5,859 nt of DNA, from NCBI GenBank assembly GCA_937919305.1, contig CALFQW010000129.1, forward strand, positions 1-5,859, given 5' to 3'. Both the position numbers and the translations under genes were made by a program. A model generated the notes under the pieces. That model had not been told where the DNA came from, searched no databases, and saw only the letters and a program-made list of their open reading frames with translations. This document shows, in pieces, positions 1 to 4,809 of this stretch. Source of the DNA: an uncultured Candidatus Saccharibacteria bacterium (lineage in GTDB: Bacteria > Patescibacteriota > Saccharimonadia > Saccharimonadales > Saccharimonadaceae). Position 1 is the first letter of the stretch, and every line of letters begins with the position of its first letter.

Positions 1-212
1 ATTCTGCGCATCTTCTTGAAGCCGTATACTTCCGTTATGATGTCACCGAGTATGTAAGCCAAGGGAAACAGCAGTGTTCCTGCGTCAAAAACAATAGGGG
101 GTTCACCGACTAGTTTGATGCTCGCTATGTTACTCACGATTAGTGTCGTTACGAACAGTGCAATGAGGCTTTCATACACATATATTTTCTCAGCAATTAT
201 TTTCTTGACCAT
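1..212 (-). CDS. Queuosine precursor transporter, VUT/YhhQ family (5' part only)
   Basis: This is the first 70 codons of a gene that runs off the left edge. I translated it by hand because it has no stop in the window. A short charged N-terminus is followed by a first membrane segment at about residues 14-35 (ending LIVSNIASIKLV), then by FDAGTLLFPLAYILGD and IITEVYG. The pattern SNI-x-x-x-K, then AG-x-L-x-FPL-x-Y-x-x-D-I-x-x-EVYG is the signature of the VUT/YhhQ family (COG1738). That family comprises inner-membrane proteins that import queuosine precursors such as preQ0 or preQ1 for tRNA wobble modification. The family call is from sequence; the substrate is inferred from characterised members. 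An in-frame ATG at 233 could add seven residues. Neither start has a good Shine-Dalgarno; I prefer 212 because the upstream ATG sits close to the preceding terminator. The terminator at 244-275 separates it from the ribosomal operon, so it probably has its own promoter, which I could not identify. Confidence 0.8.
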   Translation of the reverse strand, partial: MVKKIIAEKIYVYESLIALFVTTLIVSNIASIKLVGEPPIVFDAGTLLFPLAYILGDIITEVYGFKKMRR

Positions 213-243
213 AACAGATAGATTACCATGCATCTGTAGATAT

Positions 244-275
244 AAAAATACCCCATGTCTGTGTGGGGTATTTTT
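244..275 (-). terminator. Rho-independent terminator after rpsI, symmetric stem
   Basis: A perfect 12-bp inverted repeat (AAAAATACCCCA / TGGGGTATTTTT) encloses an 8-nt loop (256-263). It begins 15 nt downstream of the rpsI stop codon. A five-base GC-containing core (four G:C pairs and an A:T) is flanked by an A-run on one side and a T-run on the other. The RNA hairpin therefore ends in U residues whichever strand is transcribed, so it could work in both directions. On the minus strand it closes the infA-to-rpsI operon and isolates the transporter gene beyond it. This is a structural call made by eye; no folding energy was computed. Confidence 0.88.
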
Positions 276-290
276 TGATGAGATAAATCG

Positions 291-689
291 TTATCGCTTT
301 GAGAATTGCTCTCTCTTACGGGCAGAACGAAGTCCGTATTTCTTCCGTTCCTTTTCACGAGGATCACGCTTCAGTAAGCCGGCCTTTTTGAGGGTACTAC
401 GTAACTCTTCGTTCATAGCACTTATACTCTTTGATATAGCGAGCTTTGCAGCATCGACTTGACCAGACATACCGCCTCCACTGATAACAAGACTAACGTC
501 GAACTCTTTTTGCTTGCCTATCAGAGCTAGCGGGTCGGTTAACTCGGCTAAAAGCGTCGTGTTACCTGACAGGTAGTCGGTAGCAGGCTTACCATTTATA
601 GTGATGTTACCCTTACCGCCGGATAATCGAGCTCGTGCTGTTGCAGCCTTACGACGTCCAAGTCCATAAAAATATTCATTTTTTGCCAT
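291..689 (-). CDS. rpsI: Small ribosomal subunit protein S9 (uS9)
   Basis: S9 is a 16S rRNA-binding protein of the 30S head. Its C-terminal tail reaches toward the P-site tRNA. The 132-aa product is the usual bacterial length. It opens with YFYGLGRRKAATARARL (about residues 6-22, the S9 family start) and has the GGG-x-SGQ-x-DA-x-K-x-AI core near 71-86. It ends in a basic stretch with KKYG and the terminal FSKR, the conserved tail that contacts P-site tRNA. The start ATG lies 2 nt after the rplM stop. Its ribosome-binding site (AAAGGTAGG) is inside the last rplM codons, which suggests translational coupling. It is the last gene of the operon, with the terminator just beyond. The tail is intact and nothing is truncated. 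Confidence 0.98.
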   Translation of the reverse strand: MAKNEYFYGLGRRKAATARARLSGGKGNITINGKPATDYLSGNTTLLAELTDPLALIGKQKEFDVSLVISGGGMSGQVDAAKLAISKSISAMNEELRSTLKKAGLLKRDPREKERKKYGLRSARKREQFSKR

Positions 690-691
690 AG

Positions 692-1126
692 TTACTTACC
701 TACCTTTAATTGTTCGGGCTGCTGTGCGGCGTGTTCATGATTGTCACCATTGAAGACTCGTAGACGTTTCATGCGTTCTGCGTGCTGCTTGTTGCGAGGC
801 AGCATGCCCCTAACAGCTGCAACGATTGCCTGTGATGCGTCGAGCTCCTTGACTTCTTTTAGAGTACGCTGCTTGATGCCGCCTGGGAATCCGGTGTGCC
901 GGTAGTACGTTTTCGTTACATCTTTGTTACCGGTCACGATGAGCTTGTCGGCGTTTATCACGACTACATAGTCGCCGTCGTCAATATTTGGTGTGAAGTT
1001 TGGTTTGTACTTGCCAGTTAGGCGGGTTGCGATGAGTGTAGACAGGCGCCCTAGAGGTGCCTCTGATGCATCTACAAGAACCCATTTATGTGAAACTTCG
1101 GAAGCTTTTTTGCTATAGGTCTTCAT
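692..1126 (-). CDS. rplM: Large ribosomal subunit protein L13 (uL13)
   Basis: L13 is an early-assembling 50S protein that binds 23S rRNA. The 144-aa product matches the usual length of about 140-150. Visible family blocks are the KWVLVDA-x-x-x-x-LGRL stretch at 14-28, the GKYKPNFTPN-x-D-x-GD-x-VVV-x-NA block at 38-59, the YYRHTGFPGG motif at 74-83, and VRGMLPRN near 105-112. The start codon overlaps the rplQ stop by one base (TAATG). An AAGGGAG Shine-Dalgarno sits in the last rplQ codons, which suggests coupled translation by terminating ribosomes. It is paired with rpsI in the order rplM-rpsI, as in most bacteria. Here the pair is attached directly to the rpoA-rplQ end of the alpha operon with no genes between. 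Confidence 0.98.
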   Translation of the reverse strand: MKTYSKKASEVSHKWVLVDASEAPLGRLSTLIATRLTGKYKPNFTPNIDDGDYVVVINADKLIVTGNKDVTKTYYRHTGFPGGIKQRTLKEVKELDASQAIVAAVRGMLPRNKQHAERMKRLRVFNGDNHEHAAQQPEQLKVGK

Positions 1127-1566
1127 TATTTTGCTCCCTTCTTTTCGGATGCAGTAGCTGTAGTAGTTTTAGGCGCCTTCTCTACTGGCTCAGCTACACT
1201 GTCTTTGATCTCATCTACGAAACTAATCTTTGCAAGTTGAGCATTGTCGCCTACGCGCATCTTGGTTCTTTTGATTCGAAGGTAACCGCTATCTCTAGAA
1301 TCAAGCTGAGGAGCAATAACATCAACTAGACGATACGCAGCATCAAGTGTGCTCAACCCCGCTATAACCTGCCTACGGTTATGTAGATCTCCGGCCTTTG
1401 CTTTAGTTATGAGTCGCTCTGCGTATGGTCGCAACTCCTTCGCCTTCTCGAGAGTTGTCTCGATCGCACCATATTCTACGAGACTCGTCGCCAACCCTTT
1501 GATCAGAGCTTTGCGTTGATCTCTTTCGCGACCGAACTTACGACCTTTATATCCGTGTCTATGCAT
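1126..1566 (-). CDS. rplQ: Large ribosomal subunit protein L17 (bL17) with C-terminal tail
   Basis: L17 is a bacteria-specific 50S protein near the polypeptide exit tunnel. The first 117 or so residues carry the family pattern: the N-terminal MHRHGYKGRKFGR block (normally M-x-H-x-x-x-x-x-x-L/F-x-R), an EYG-x-IETTL-x-KAKELRPYAE-x-LIT-x-AK block at 31-57, and a C-terminal GYLRI-x-R-x-x-x-R-x-GD-x-A segment at 94-109. The product is 146 aa, against about 116-127 in E. coli and Bacillus. The surplus is a low-complexity tail from about residue 119, rich in Ala, Thr, Glu and Lys, which is probably disordered. Its start lies 3 nt after the rpoA stop, and its GGAG ribosome-binding site overlaps the end of rpoA. 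The order rpoA-rplQ is conserved across bacteria. Confidence 0.97.
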   Translation of the reverse strand: MHRHGYKGRKFGRERDQRKALIKGLATSLVEYGAIETTLEKAKELRPYAERLITKAKAGDLHNRRQVIAGLSTLDAAYRLVDVIAPQLDSRDSGYLRIKRTKMRVGDNAQLAKISFVDEIKDSVAEPVEKAPKTTTATASEKKGAK

Positions 1567-1569
1567 AGA

Positions 1570-2493
1570 TTAAAACTCCATCTCGGCGAGCTTGTCTTTG
1601 ACTTCGTCTAAAGCCTTGCTACCAAATCCTTTAAGATCACGAAGGTCCGTCTCAGAAAGTGTAACTAGATCATTTACAGTTCGAATCTCGTTATTGATCA
1701 ATGCGTTTGTTGTTCGAGCAGTTAGGTTGAGATCTTCGATTGGAGTGTTGAGCTCATTGTTGCTATCAACGACTTCAGTTGCTATGCTCGCAGCCGCTTC
1801 AACCCGAGTAGAGCCTGCGAGTGCAGTGTACTGATTGATTAGAATAGCTGCAGCCTCTTCGAAAGCATCTTGTGGACTAAGTGATCCATCAGTATCAACA
1901 GTCAATAGTAGCTTGTCTAGGTCGGTGTTTTGACCAACACGTGTCTTTTCAACTTTGTATCTAACACGCTTGACCGGGCTGAAGAATGCATCGAGAGCGA
2001 TGTGATCACTGTGCTTTCTCTTTTCACCAGAATCTTCGATAGTCTGGTAACCACGACCAGTCTCGACGACAATGTCCATAACTATCGAACCTTTGGGATC
2101 ATCTATGGTACATATCACTGCGTCTTTGCTGATGATTTCGACGTCAGCAGTTGTTTTGATGTCACCAGCTGTTACAACACCTGAGCCTTTTTTCTCGATA
2201 CGAAGCTCAACAGGCTCATCGCTATGCGACTGAACCGCTACATTTTTAAGATTGAGCATAATATCAACCACATCTTCGACGATGCCTTTGACAGTTGTAA
2301 ACTCGTGCGAAACTCCCTCGATCTTGAATGAAGTGATAGCAGCACCTTCGATGCTACTTAGCAACACTCGCCGTAAGCTGTTACCAAGAGTCATGCCGTA
2401 GCCAGTATGGAGAGGTTCAACGATGAAAGTAACGCTTGTTTTACTCTGCTCTTCGACGCCTGCAAGTGTTGGGTTGTAGATTGCTTTTGCCAT
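1570..2493 (-). CDS. rpoA: DNA-directed RNA polymerase subunit alpha
   Basis: The alpha subunit dimerises to scaffold beta and beta' and contacts upstream promoter DNA and activators. The 307-aa product is slightly shorter than the usual 315-330. The N-terminal domain shows PLHTGYGMTLGNSLRRVLLS at 27-46 (dimer and beta contacts), then the GVSHEFTTVKGIVEDV block and MLNLK at about 60-83. The conserved KRVRYKVEKTRVGQ-x-TD-x-D-x-L stretch lies at 175-194. A linker of about 20 residues precedes the C-terminal domain (about 250-305). By alignment with E. coli, that domain keeps the DNA-contact residues corresponding to R265 (R260), N268 (N263), G296 (G291), K298 (K293) and E302 (E297). C269 is Ala here and S299 is Ala. 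The protein stops right after the last helix, without the E. coli C-terminal extension. The 30-nt gap after rpsD holds AAAGGAG and AAAGGG; the latter is about 10 nt from the ATG. Confidence 0.98.
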   Translation of the reverse strand: MAKAIYNPTLAGVEEQSKTSVTFIVEPLHTGYGMTLGNSLRRVLLSSIEGAAITSFKIEGVSHEFTTVKGIVEDVVDIMLNLKNVAVQSHSDEPVELRIEKKGSGVVTAGDIKTTADVEIISKDAVICTIDDPKGSIVMDIVVETGRGYQTIEDSGEKRKHSDHIALDAFFSPVKRVRYKVEKTRVGQNTDLDKLLLTVDTDGSLSPQDAFEEAAAILINQYTALAGSTRVEAAASIATEVVDSNNELNTPIEDLNLTARTTNALINNEIRTVNDLVTLSETDLRDLKGFGSKALDEVKDKLAEMEF

Positions 2494-2523
2494 AATATAT
2501 TTACCCTTTGCTCCTTTGATAGC

Positions 2524-3141
2524 TTATCGTGAGTAATACTCGACTATTAATTGTTCAGTGATGTCCGCCTCAGCTTCTTCCCGCTTTGGCACACCGGTTA
2601 TTGACACGCTCAACTTTTTTACATCAGACTTGAGCCAGCTCAGCGACGCTTGAACTGAATCCTTGCTGACTTGATCAATATTCGTAAAGTACACACTTTT
2701 TGTGCTTTTCGGACGAAGGGTGACTTCATCGCCAACTTTTACGCGTATTGAAGGTATGTCGACGCGGCGTCCATTCAACATAAAATGACCGTGCGTGACG
2801 AGCTGTCGTGCAGCCCGGCGTGAAGTTGCGAAACCAGCACGGTAGATGACGTTATCTAGTCTTCTCTCGAGTAATTGTAGCAATACCTCACCAGATTGGC
2901 CTTCTGCTCGGTTAGCATCTGACATTAGTCTTGCAAACTGCTTCTCGAGTAGGCCGTATAGACGACGAACCTTTTGCTTCTCACGTAACTGTTGCGCGTA
3001 AAGACTCTGCTTTCCCTGTCGGCCCCTACTGTGCTGTCCGGGAATTCCAGACTTCTTAACCATGATTTTATGAGCTTTCGGGTGAAGGGCGTAGCCTTCT
3101 CGACGACTCTGTTTTACTATCGGTGATCTATCTCTCGCCAT
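2524..3141 (-). CDS. rpsD: Small ribosomal subunit protein S4 (uS4), zinc-free form
   Basis: S4 is a primary 16S rRNA binder that nucleates assembly of the 30S body. In E. coli it also represses the alpha operon. I place the start at the ATG at 3141, giving 205 aa. The protein then begins MARDRSPIVKQSRREG, the normal S4 start. That ATG follows the rpsK stop by one base, with a strong GGAGAGGA ribosome-binding site 8 nt upstream. An ATG at 3180 would add 13 residues and overlap rpsK; it has no support. The family LYG and QLREKQK-x-RR-x-YG blocks lie at 48-63, and the S4 RNA-binding domain (ERRLDNVIYRAGFA-x-SRR) runs from about 92 to 155. The end IVEYYSR is canonical. The N-terminal cysteines of the zinc-binding S4 type are absent. 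No autoregulatory structure was identified. Confidence 0.97.
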   Translation of the reverse strand: MARDRSPIVKQSRREGYALHPKAHKIMVKKSGIPGQHSRGRQGKQSLYAQQLREKQKVRRLYGLLEKQFARLMSDANRAEGQSGEVLLQLLERRLDNVIYRAGFATSRRAARQLVTHGHFMLNGRRVDIPSIRVKVGDEVTLRPKSTKSVYFTNIDQVSKDSVQASLSWLKSDVKKLSVSITGVPKREEAEADITEQLIVEYYSR

Positions 3142-3142
3142 A

Positions 3143-3538
3143 CTATCCTCTCCTCGCCTTACGTGGTCGAGTACCGCCATGAGGTATACCTGTCACGTCT
3201 TTGATTGACTCAACGATAATGTCTTGGCCACCGAGGGCGCGTATGGCCGTATCTCTACCGAGACCTACGCCCTTTACAAATACGTCGACCTTGCTAAGAC
3301 CGTATTGACTCTTTGCCGCTTCTGCTGCTTTTTCAGTAGCAATCTGTGCTGCATATGCAGTGCCCTTTTTGCTGCCGCGGAAACCGCAAGCTCCTGCACT
3401 GCTCGCACTCAGAACATTACCTTTGCTGTCAGAGAAGGTGACAATCGTGTTGTTAAATGTAGCTTGAATATGCAACTGCCCCATCGCTACTGATCGGCGC
3501 TGCTTTTTCTTCTTAGTTGCTGCTTTTACTTCTGCCAT
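3143..3538 (-). CDS. rpsK: Small ribosomal subunit protein S11 (uS11)
   Basis: S11 is a platform protein of the 30S subunit that lines the mRNA path near the E site. The 131-aa product has the usual length and a lysine-rich N-terminus. Family blocks are HIQATFNNTIVTFSD at 23-37, SAGACGFRGSKKGTAYAAQ at 47-65, and GLGRDTAIRALG at 92-103. The C-terminus IPHGGTRPRKARRG replaces the IPHNGCRPPK-x-RRV typical of E. coli and most bacteria: the Asn, the Cys and one Pro are substituted. This changes a normally invariant rRNA-contact tail and may be lineage-specific. The start lies 12 nt after rpsM, with an AGGAT ribosome-binding site overlapping the rpsM stop codon (TAG). Confidence 0.98.
   Translation of the reverse strand: MAEVKAATKKKKQRRSVAMGQLHIQATFNNTIVTFSDSKGNVLSASSAGACGFRGSKKGTAYAAQIATEKAAEAAKSQYGLSKVDVFVKGVGLGRDTAIRALGGQDIIVESIKDVTGIPHGGTRPRKARRG
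3146..3155 (-). promoter_or_regulatory. Ribosome-binding site that decides the rpsD start
   Basis: On the minus strand the bases read GAGGAGAGGA, with AGGAG ending 8 nt before the ATG at 3141. The site lies inside the final rpsK codons. Its strength and spacing, together with S4 homology starting exactly at that ATG, argue against the upstream in-frame ATG at 3180. Confidence 0.85.
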
Positions 3539-3550
3539 GATTATAAAATC

Positions 3551-3937
3551 CTATGTCTTAGTCGCTGCTTTAGGTTGTGATCCACCTACTGCAACCCTCT
3601 TACCGCGACGAGTTCGACCATTTGTTCTCGTTCGTTGGCCTCGTGAAGGGAGGTTGTTCTTGTGACGTATTCCTCTATATGCCTGGATATCTTTGAGCCG
3701 CTTTACATTTCCTGCAACGACTCTCTGGAGGTCGCCTTCGACATTGAAGTTTGCATCGATTTCATCGCGGATCTTTTTTAGATCTGATTCTGTCAAATCT
3801 TTGACACGCGTCGTTGGCTCAATGCTCGTAGCTGTGCATATGTCTTTCGCGTATTTTGGGCCTATACCATATATGTAAGTTAGGCTGATTTGGATTTGTT
3901 TTTCAGTTGGAATAGTAACGTTAGCTATGCGTGCCAT
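3551..3937 (-). CDS. rpsM: Small ribosomal subunit protein S13 (uS13)
   Basis: S13 sits in the 30S head, forms intersubunit bridges, and touches P-site tRNA through its C-terminal tail. The 128-aa product fits the family (about 115-125, here slightly extended). It begins MARIANVTIP and has the LTYIYGIG helix-turn motif at 19-26. Residues 66-93 carry VEGDLQRVVAGNVKRL-x-DI-x-AYRGIRH. The basic tail NNLPSRGQRTRTNGRTRRGKR (from about residue 94) is the tRNA- and rRNA-contacting extension. The last 11 residues or so are a Ser/Gln/Ala/Lys/Thr tail. The start is 6 nt after the rpmJ stop, with AAGGA in the last rpmJ codons. In E. coli, S4 represses this operon through a leader upstream of rpsM. Here rpmJ occupies that position and no such leader can be recognised. 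Confidence 0.98.
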   Translation of the reverse strand: MARIANVTIPTEKQIQISLTYIYGIGPKYAKDICTATSIEPTTRVKDLTESDLKKIRDEIDANFNVEGDLQRVVAGNVKRLKDIQAYRGIRHKNNLPSRGQRTRTNGRTRRGKRVAVGGSQPKAATKT

Positions 3938-3943
3938 AGTGAA

Positions 3944-4060
3944 CTATCCTTGCCTCTGCTTGTTTTTAGGCTTCTTTTTGTTGATGACATAGAGTCTACC
4001 TTTACGGCGGACAAGCTGGTCATCGGGACTGATTTTTTTGACACTGGCTCGAACCTTCAT
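3944..4060 (-). CDS. rpmJ: Large ribosomal subunit protein L36 (bL36), cysteine-free form
   Basis: This 38-codon gene was found by translating the gap between rpsM and infA. The protein begins [10 protein letters not shown], has [10 protein letters not shown] at about 17-26, and ends KNKQRQG, which are the start, core and end of bacterial L36. L36 is a very small 50S protein that binds 23S rRNA. The classic form holds one zinc ion through a Cys3-His cluster. Here no cysteine remains: the positions of the CxxC pair read SPDD, and the later ligand region reads NKKKPKN. This is the zinc-independent type. The start follows infA by 15 nt, with GGGAG about 8 nt upstream. The stop is TAG, 6 nt before rpsM. 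Confidence 0.96.
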   Translation of the reverse strand: MKVRASVKKISPDDQLVRRKGRLYVINKKKPKNKQRQG

Positions 4061-4075
4061 CCAGTTACTCCCTGC

Positions 4076-4309
4076 TTAACGTTTATCGTCTTTGAGTCGA
4101 AAGCGGATTCTACCCTTTGTAAGATCATAAGGGGTTAACTCTACCTCGACTTTATCGCCCGGCACTAACCGAATGTAGTGCTTGCGCATCTTTCCTGACA
4201 CGTGAGCGATAATACTATGTCCATTCTCAAGCTCGACACGAAACTGAGCGCCAGGCAGTGCTTCTACTACCTTTCCATTCAGCTTAATGACTTCCTTTGT
4301 ATCAGACAT
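4076..4309 (-). CDS. infA: Translation initiation factor IF-1
   Basis: IF-1 occupies the A site of the 30S subunit during initiation and aids IF-2 and IF-3. The 77-aa product is one S1/OB-fold domain. Conserved stretches are [18 protein letters not shown] at 14-31, [12 protein letters not shown] at 36-47, and [22 protein letters not shown] at 49-71, close to E. coli IF-1, with a short charged end (KDDKR). It is the first gene of the operon. It has a recognisable promoter immediately upstream but no Shine-Dalgarno: the last 15 bases before the ATG are TCATATCTGTAACTT. This contrasts with the genes inside the operon. Translation from a near-leaderless mRNA is therefore likely (inference). Confidence 0.98.
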   Translation of the reverse strand: MSDTKEVIKLNGKVVEALPGAQFRVELENGHSIIAHVSGKMRKHYIRLVPGDKVEVELTPYDLTKGRIRFRLKDDKR

Positions 4310-4324
4310 AAGTTACAGATATGA

Positions 4325-4353
4325 ATTATACATGATAAATACTTTTCGGTAAA
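4325..4353 (-). promoter_or_regulatory. Proximal sigma70-type promoter of the infA operon (P2)
   Basis: On the minus strand, TTTACC (4353-4348, four of six matches to TTGACA) is followed by a 17-nt spacer and a perfect TATAAT (4330-4325). The predicted transcription start, 6-8 nt past the -10 box, lies near 4316-4319, only 7-9 nt before the infA ATG. The ideal spacer and exact -10 box immediately before the first gene of the operon support the call. No transcription data are available. Confidence 0.75.
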
Positions 4354-4365
4354 CCCCTAAATAAG

Positions 4366-4380
4366 ATCTCGCAGCGCGAT
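4366..4380 (-). repeat. Imperfect palindrome, possible weak leader hairpin
   Basis: On the minus strand ATCGCGCTGCGAGAT reads as an inverted repeat with one internal G/A mismatch, and is followed by CTTATTT. It lies downstream of the distal promoter and upstream of the proximal one. It could be a weak terminator for the secY transcript, an attenuator in the long infA leader, or chance. The stem is short and the U-run is poor, so I do not call it a terminator. Confidence 0.3.
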
Positions 4381-4382
4381 GT

Positions 4383-4411
4383 AATACTATGTATTGTAAC
4401 GTATATTACGT
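4383..4411. repeat. Pair of 13-bp perfect inverted repeats at the distal promoter
   Basis: AATAC-TAT-GTATT (4383-4395) and ACGTA-TAT-TACGT (4399-4411) each have 5-bp arms and a TAT centre. The centres (4389 and 4405) are 16 bp apart. The first covers part of the -10 box and the start region of P1; the second fills most of its spacer. They could be operator half-sites for a dimeric regulator, but AT-rich promoter DNA makes chance palindromes fairly common. Confidence 0.3.
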
Positions 4412-4420
4412 GCTGGTCAA
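4393..4420 (-). promoter_or_regulatory. Distal sigma70-type promoter upstream of infA (P1)
   Basis: On the minus strand, TTGACC (4420-4415, five of six) is separated by 16 nt from TACAAT (4398-4393, five of six). A start near 4386 would give a leader of about 77 nt before infA, running through the palindrome at 4366-4380 and through P2. The spacer contains a perfect 13-bp inverted repeat (4399-4411). The -35 box begins only 8 bp after the stop codon of the upstream gene. Confidence 0.6.
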
Positions 4421-4428
4421 TATAACTA

Positions 4429-4800
4429 TTAGGCAGCTCCGCGGGCAGACCAATAGCTTCCAAGCAAGTCATTTTGGTCAAGTGATGTCACATAGTCTTC
4501 ATGAGGTAACTCATACCCAAAGACCGCAACGGCTACCAATTGGCGAGAATAAACATCCCCAAGATACGACCCAGACATATCTTCAGGAATCTCAACTTCA
4601 TATGATGCCGAATCACCTTCGCGATGAACGGCAACCGCGTCTTCGAAGACCTCGCCCTGATAGTATCGTGAAAATCCGTCTGCATCCGCTGACGTAATGT
4701 ATGTAAACGAATATTGCGCCATGCTTCCAGGAAAGAAATGCTCACCATCATAGATACTGATATCCTGAACAAGATCTGGCCTACCGAGCATGTTTGTCAT
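4429..4800 (-). CDS. Unrecognised small acidic protein between secY and infA
   Basis: I do not recognise this 123-aa protein. It is probably a real gene. An AGAGG ribosome-binding site (4810-4814) overlapping the secY stop lies 9 nt from its ATG, the secY gap is 12 nt, and the frame ends in tandem stops TAA-TAG. There is no signal peptide or membrane segment, so it should be cytoplasmic. By hand count it has 21 Asp/Glu against 5 Arg, no Lys and no Cys, giving a net charge near -16. About 18 residues are aromatic. Alternating patterns such as SASYEVEIPED (64-74) and RQLVAVAVFGYEL (86-98) suggest beta structure. In many bacteria this slot holds adk and map; nothing here resembles the adenylate kinase P-loop or methionine aminopeptidase metal ligands. 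It may be co-transcribed and translationally coupled with secY. A second ATG at codon 4 is less well spaced. The function is unknown. Confidence 0.75.
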   Translation of the reverse strand: MTNMLGRPDLVQDISIYDGEHFFPGSMAQYSFTYITSADADGFSRYYQGEVFEDAVAVHREGDSASYEVEIPEDMSGSYLGDVYSRQLVAVAVFGYELPHEDYVTSLDQNDLLGSYWSARGAA

Positions 4801-4809
4801 TCAATAAAA

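Noticed and set aside
213..260. Promoter for the transporter gene
   Set aside because: Candidate -10 boxes (TATATC, or TAATCT preceded by TGG) match only partly and lack a convincing -35 box at the right distance.
115..462. Plus-strand open frame of 115 codons over the left end
   Set aside because: It is antisense to the transporter fragment, the terminator and rpsI, with a composition typical of a shadow frame and no homology signal.
2494..2523. Internal promoter or leader between rpsD and rpoA
   Set aside because: The 30-nt gap is explained by ribosome-binding sequences; no -35/-10 pair is visible.
3142..3180. A 13-residue N-terminal extension of S4 starting at the ATG at 3180
   Set aside because: It overlaps the rpsK coding end, has no S4 homology, and the ATG at 3141 has an excellent ribosome-binding site and the canonical MAR start.
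4389..4697. Plus-strand open frame of 102 codons opposite the orphan gene
   Set aside because: It has no ribosome-binding site and crosses the promoter region. The minus-strand frame has a ribosome-binding site, operon spacing and tandem stops, so the minus strand is the better coding candidate.
4533..4772. Second minus-strand open frame of 79 codons inside the orphan gene
   Set aside because: It is an out-of-frame internal frame without a ribosome-binding site, and its protein looks like a shifted reading.
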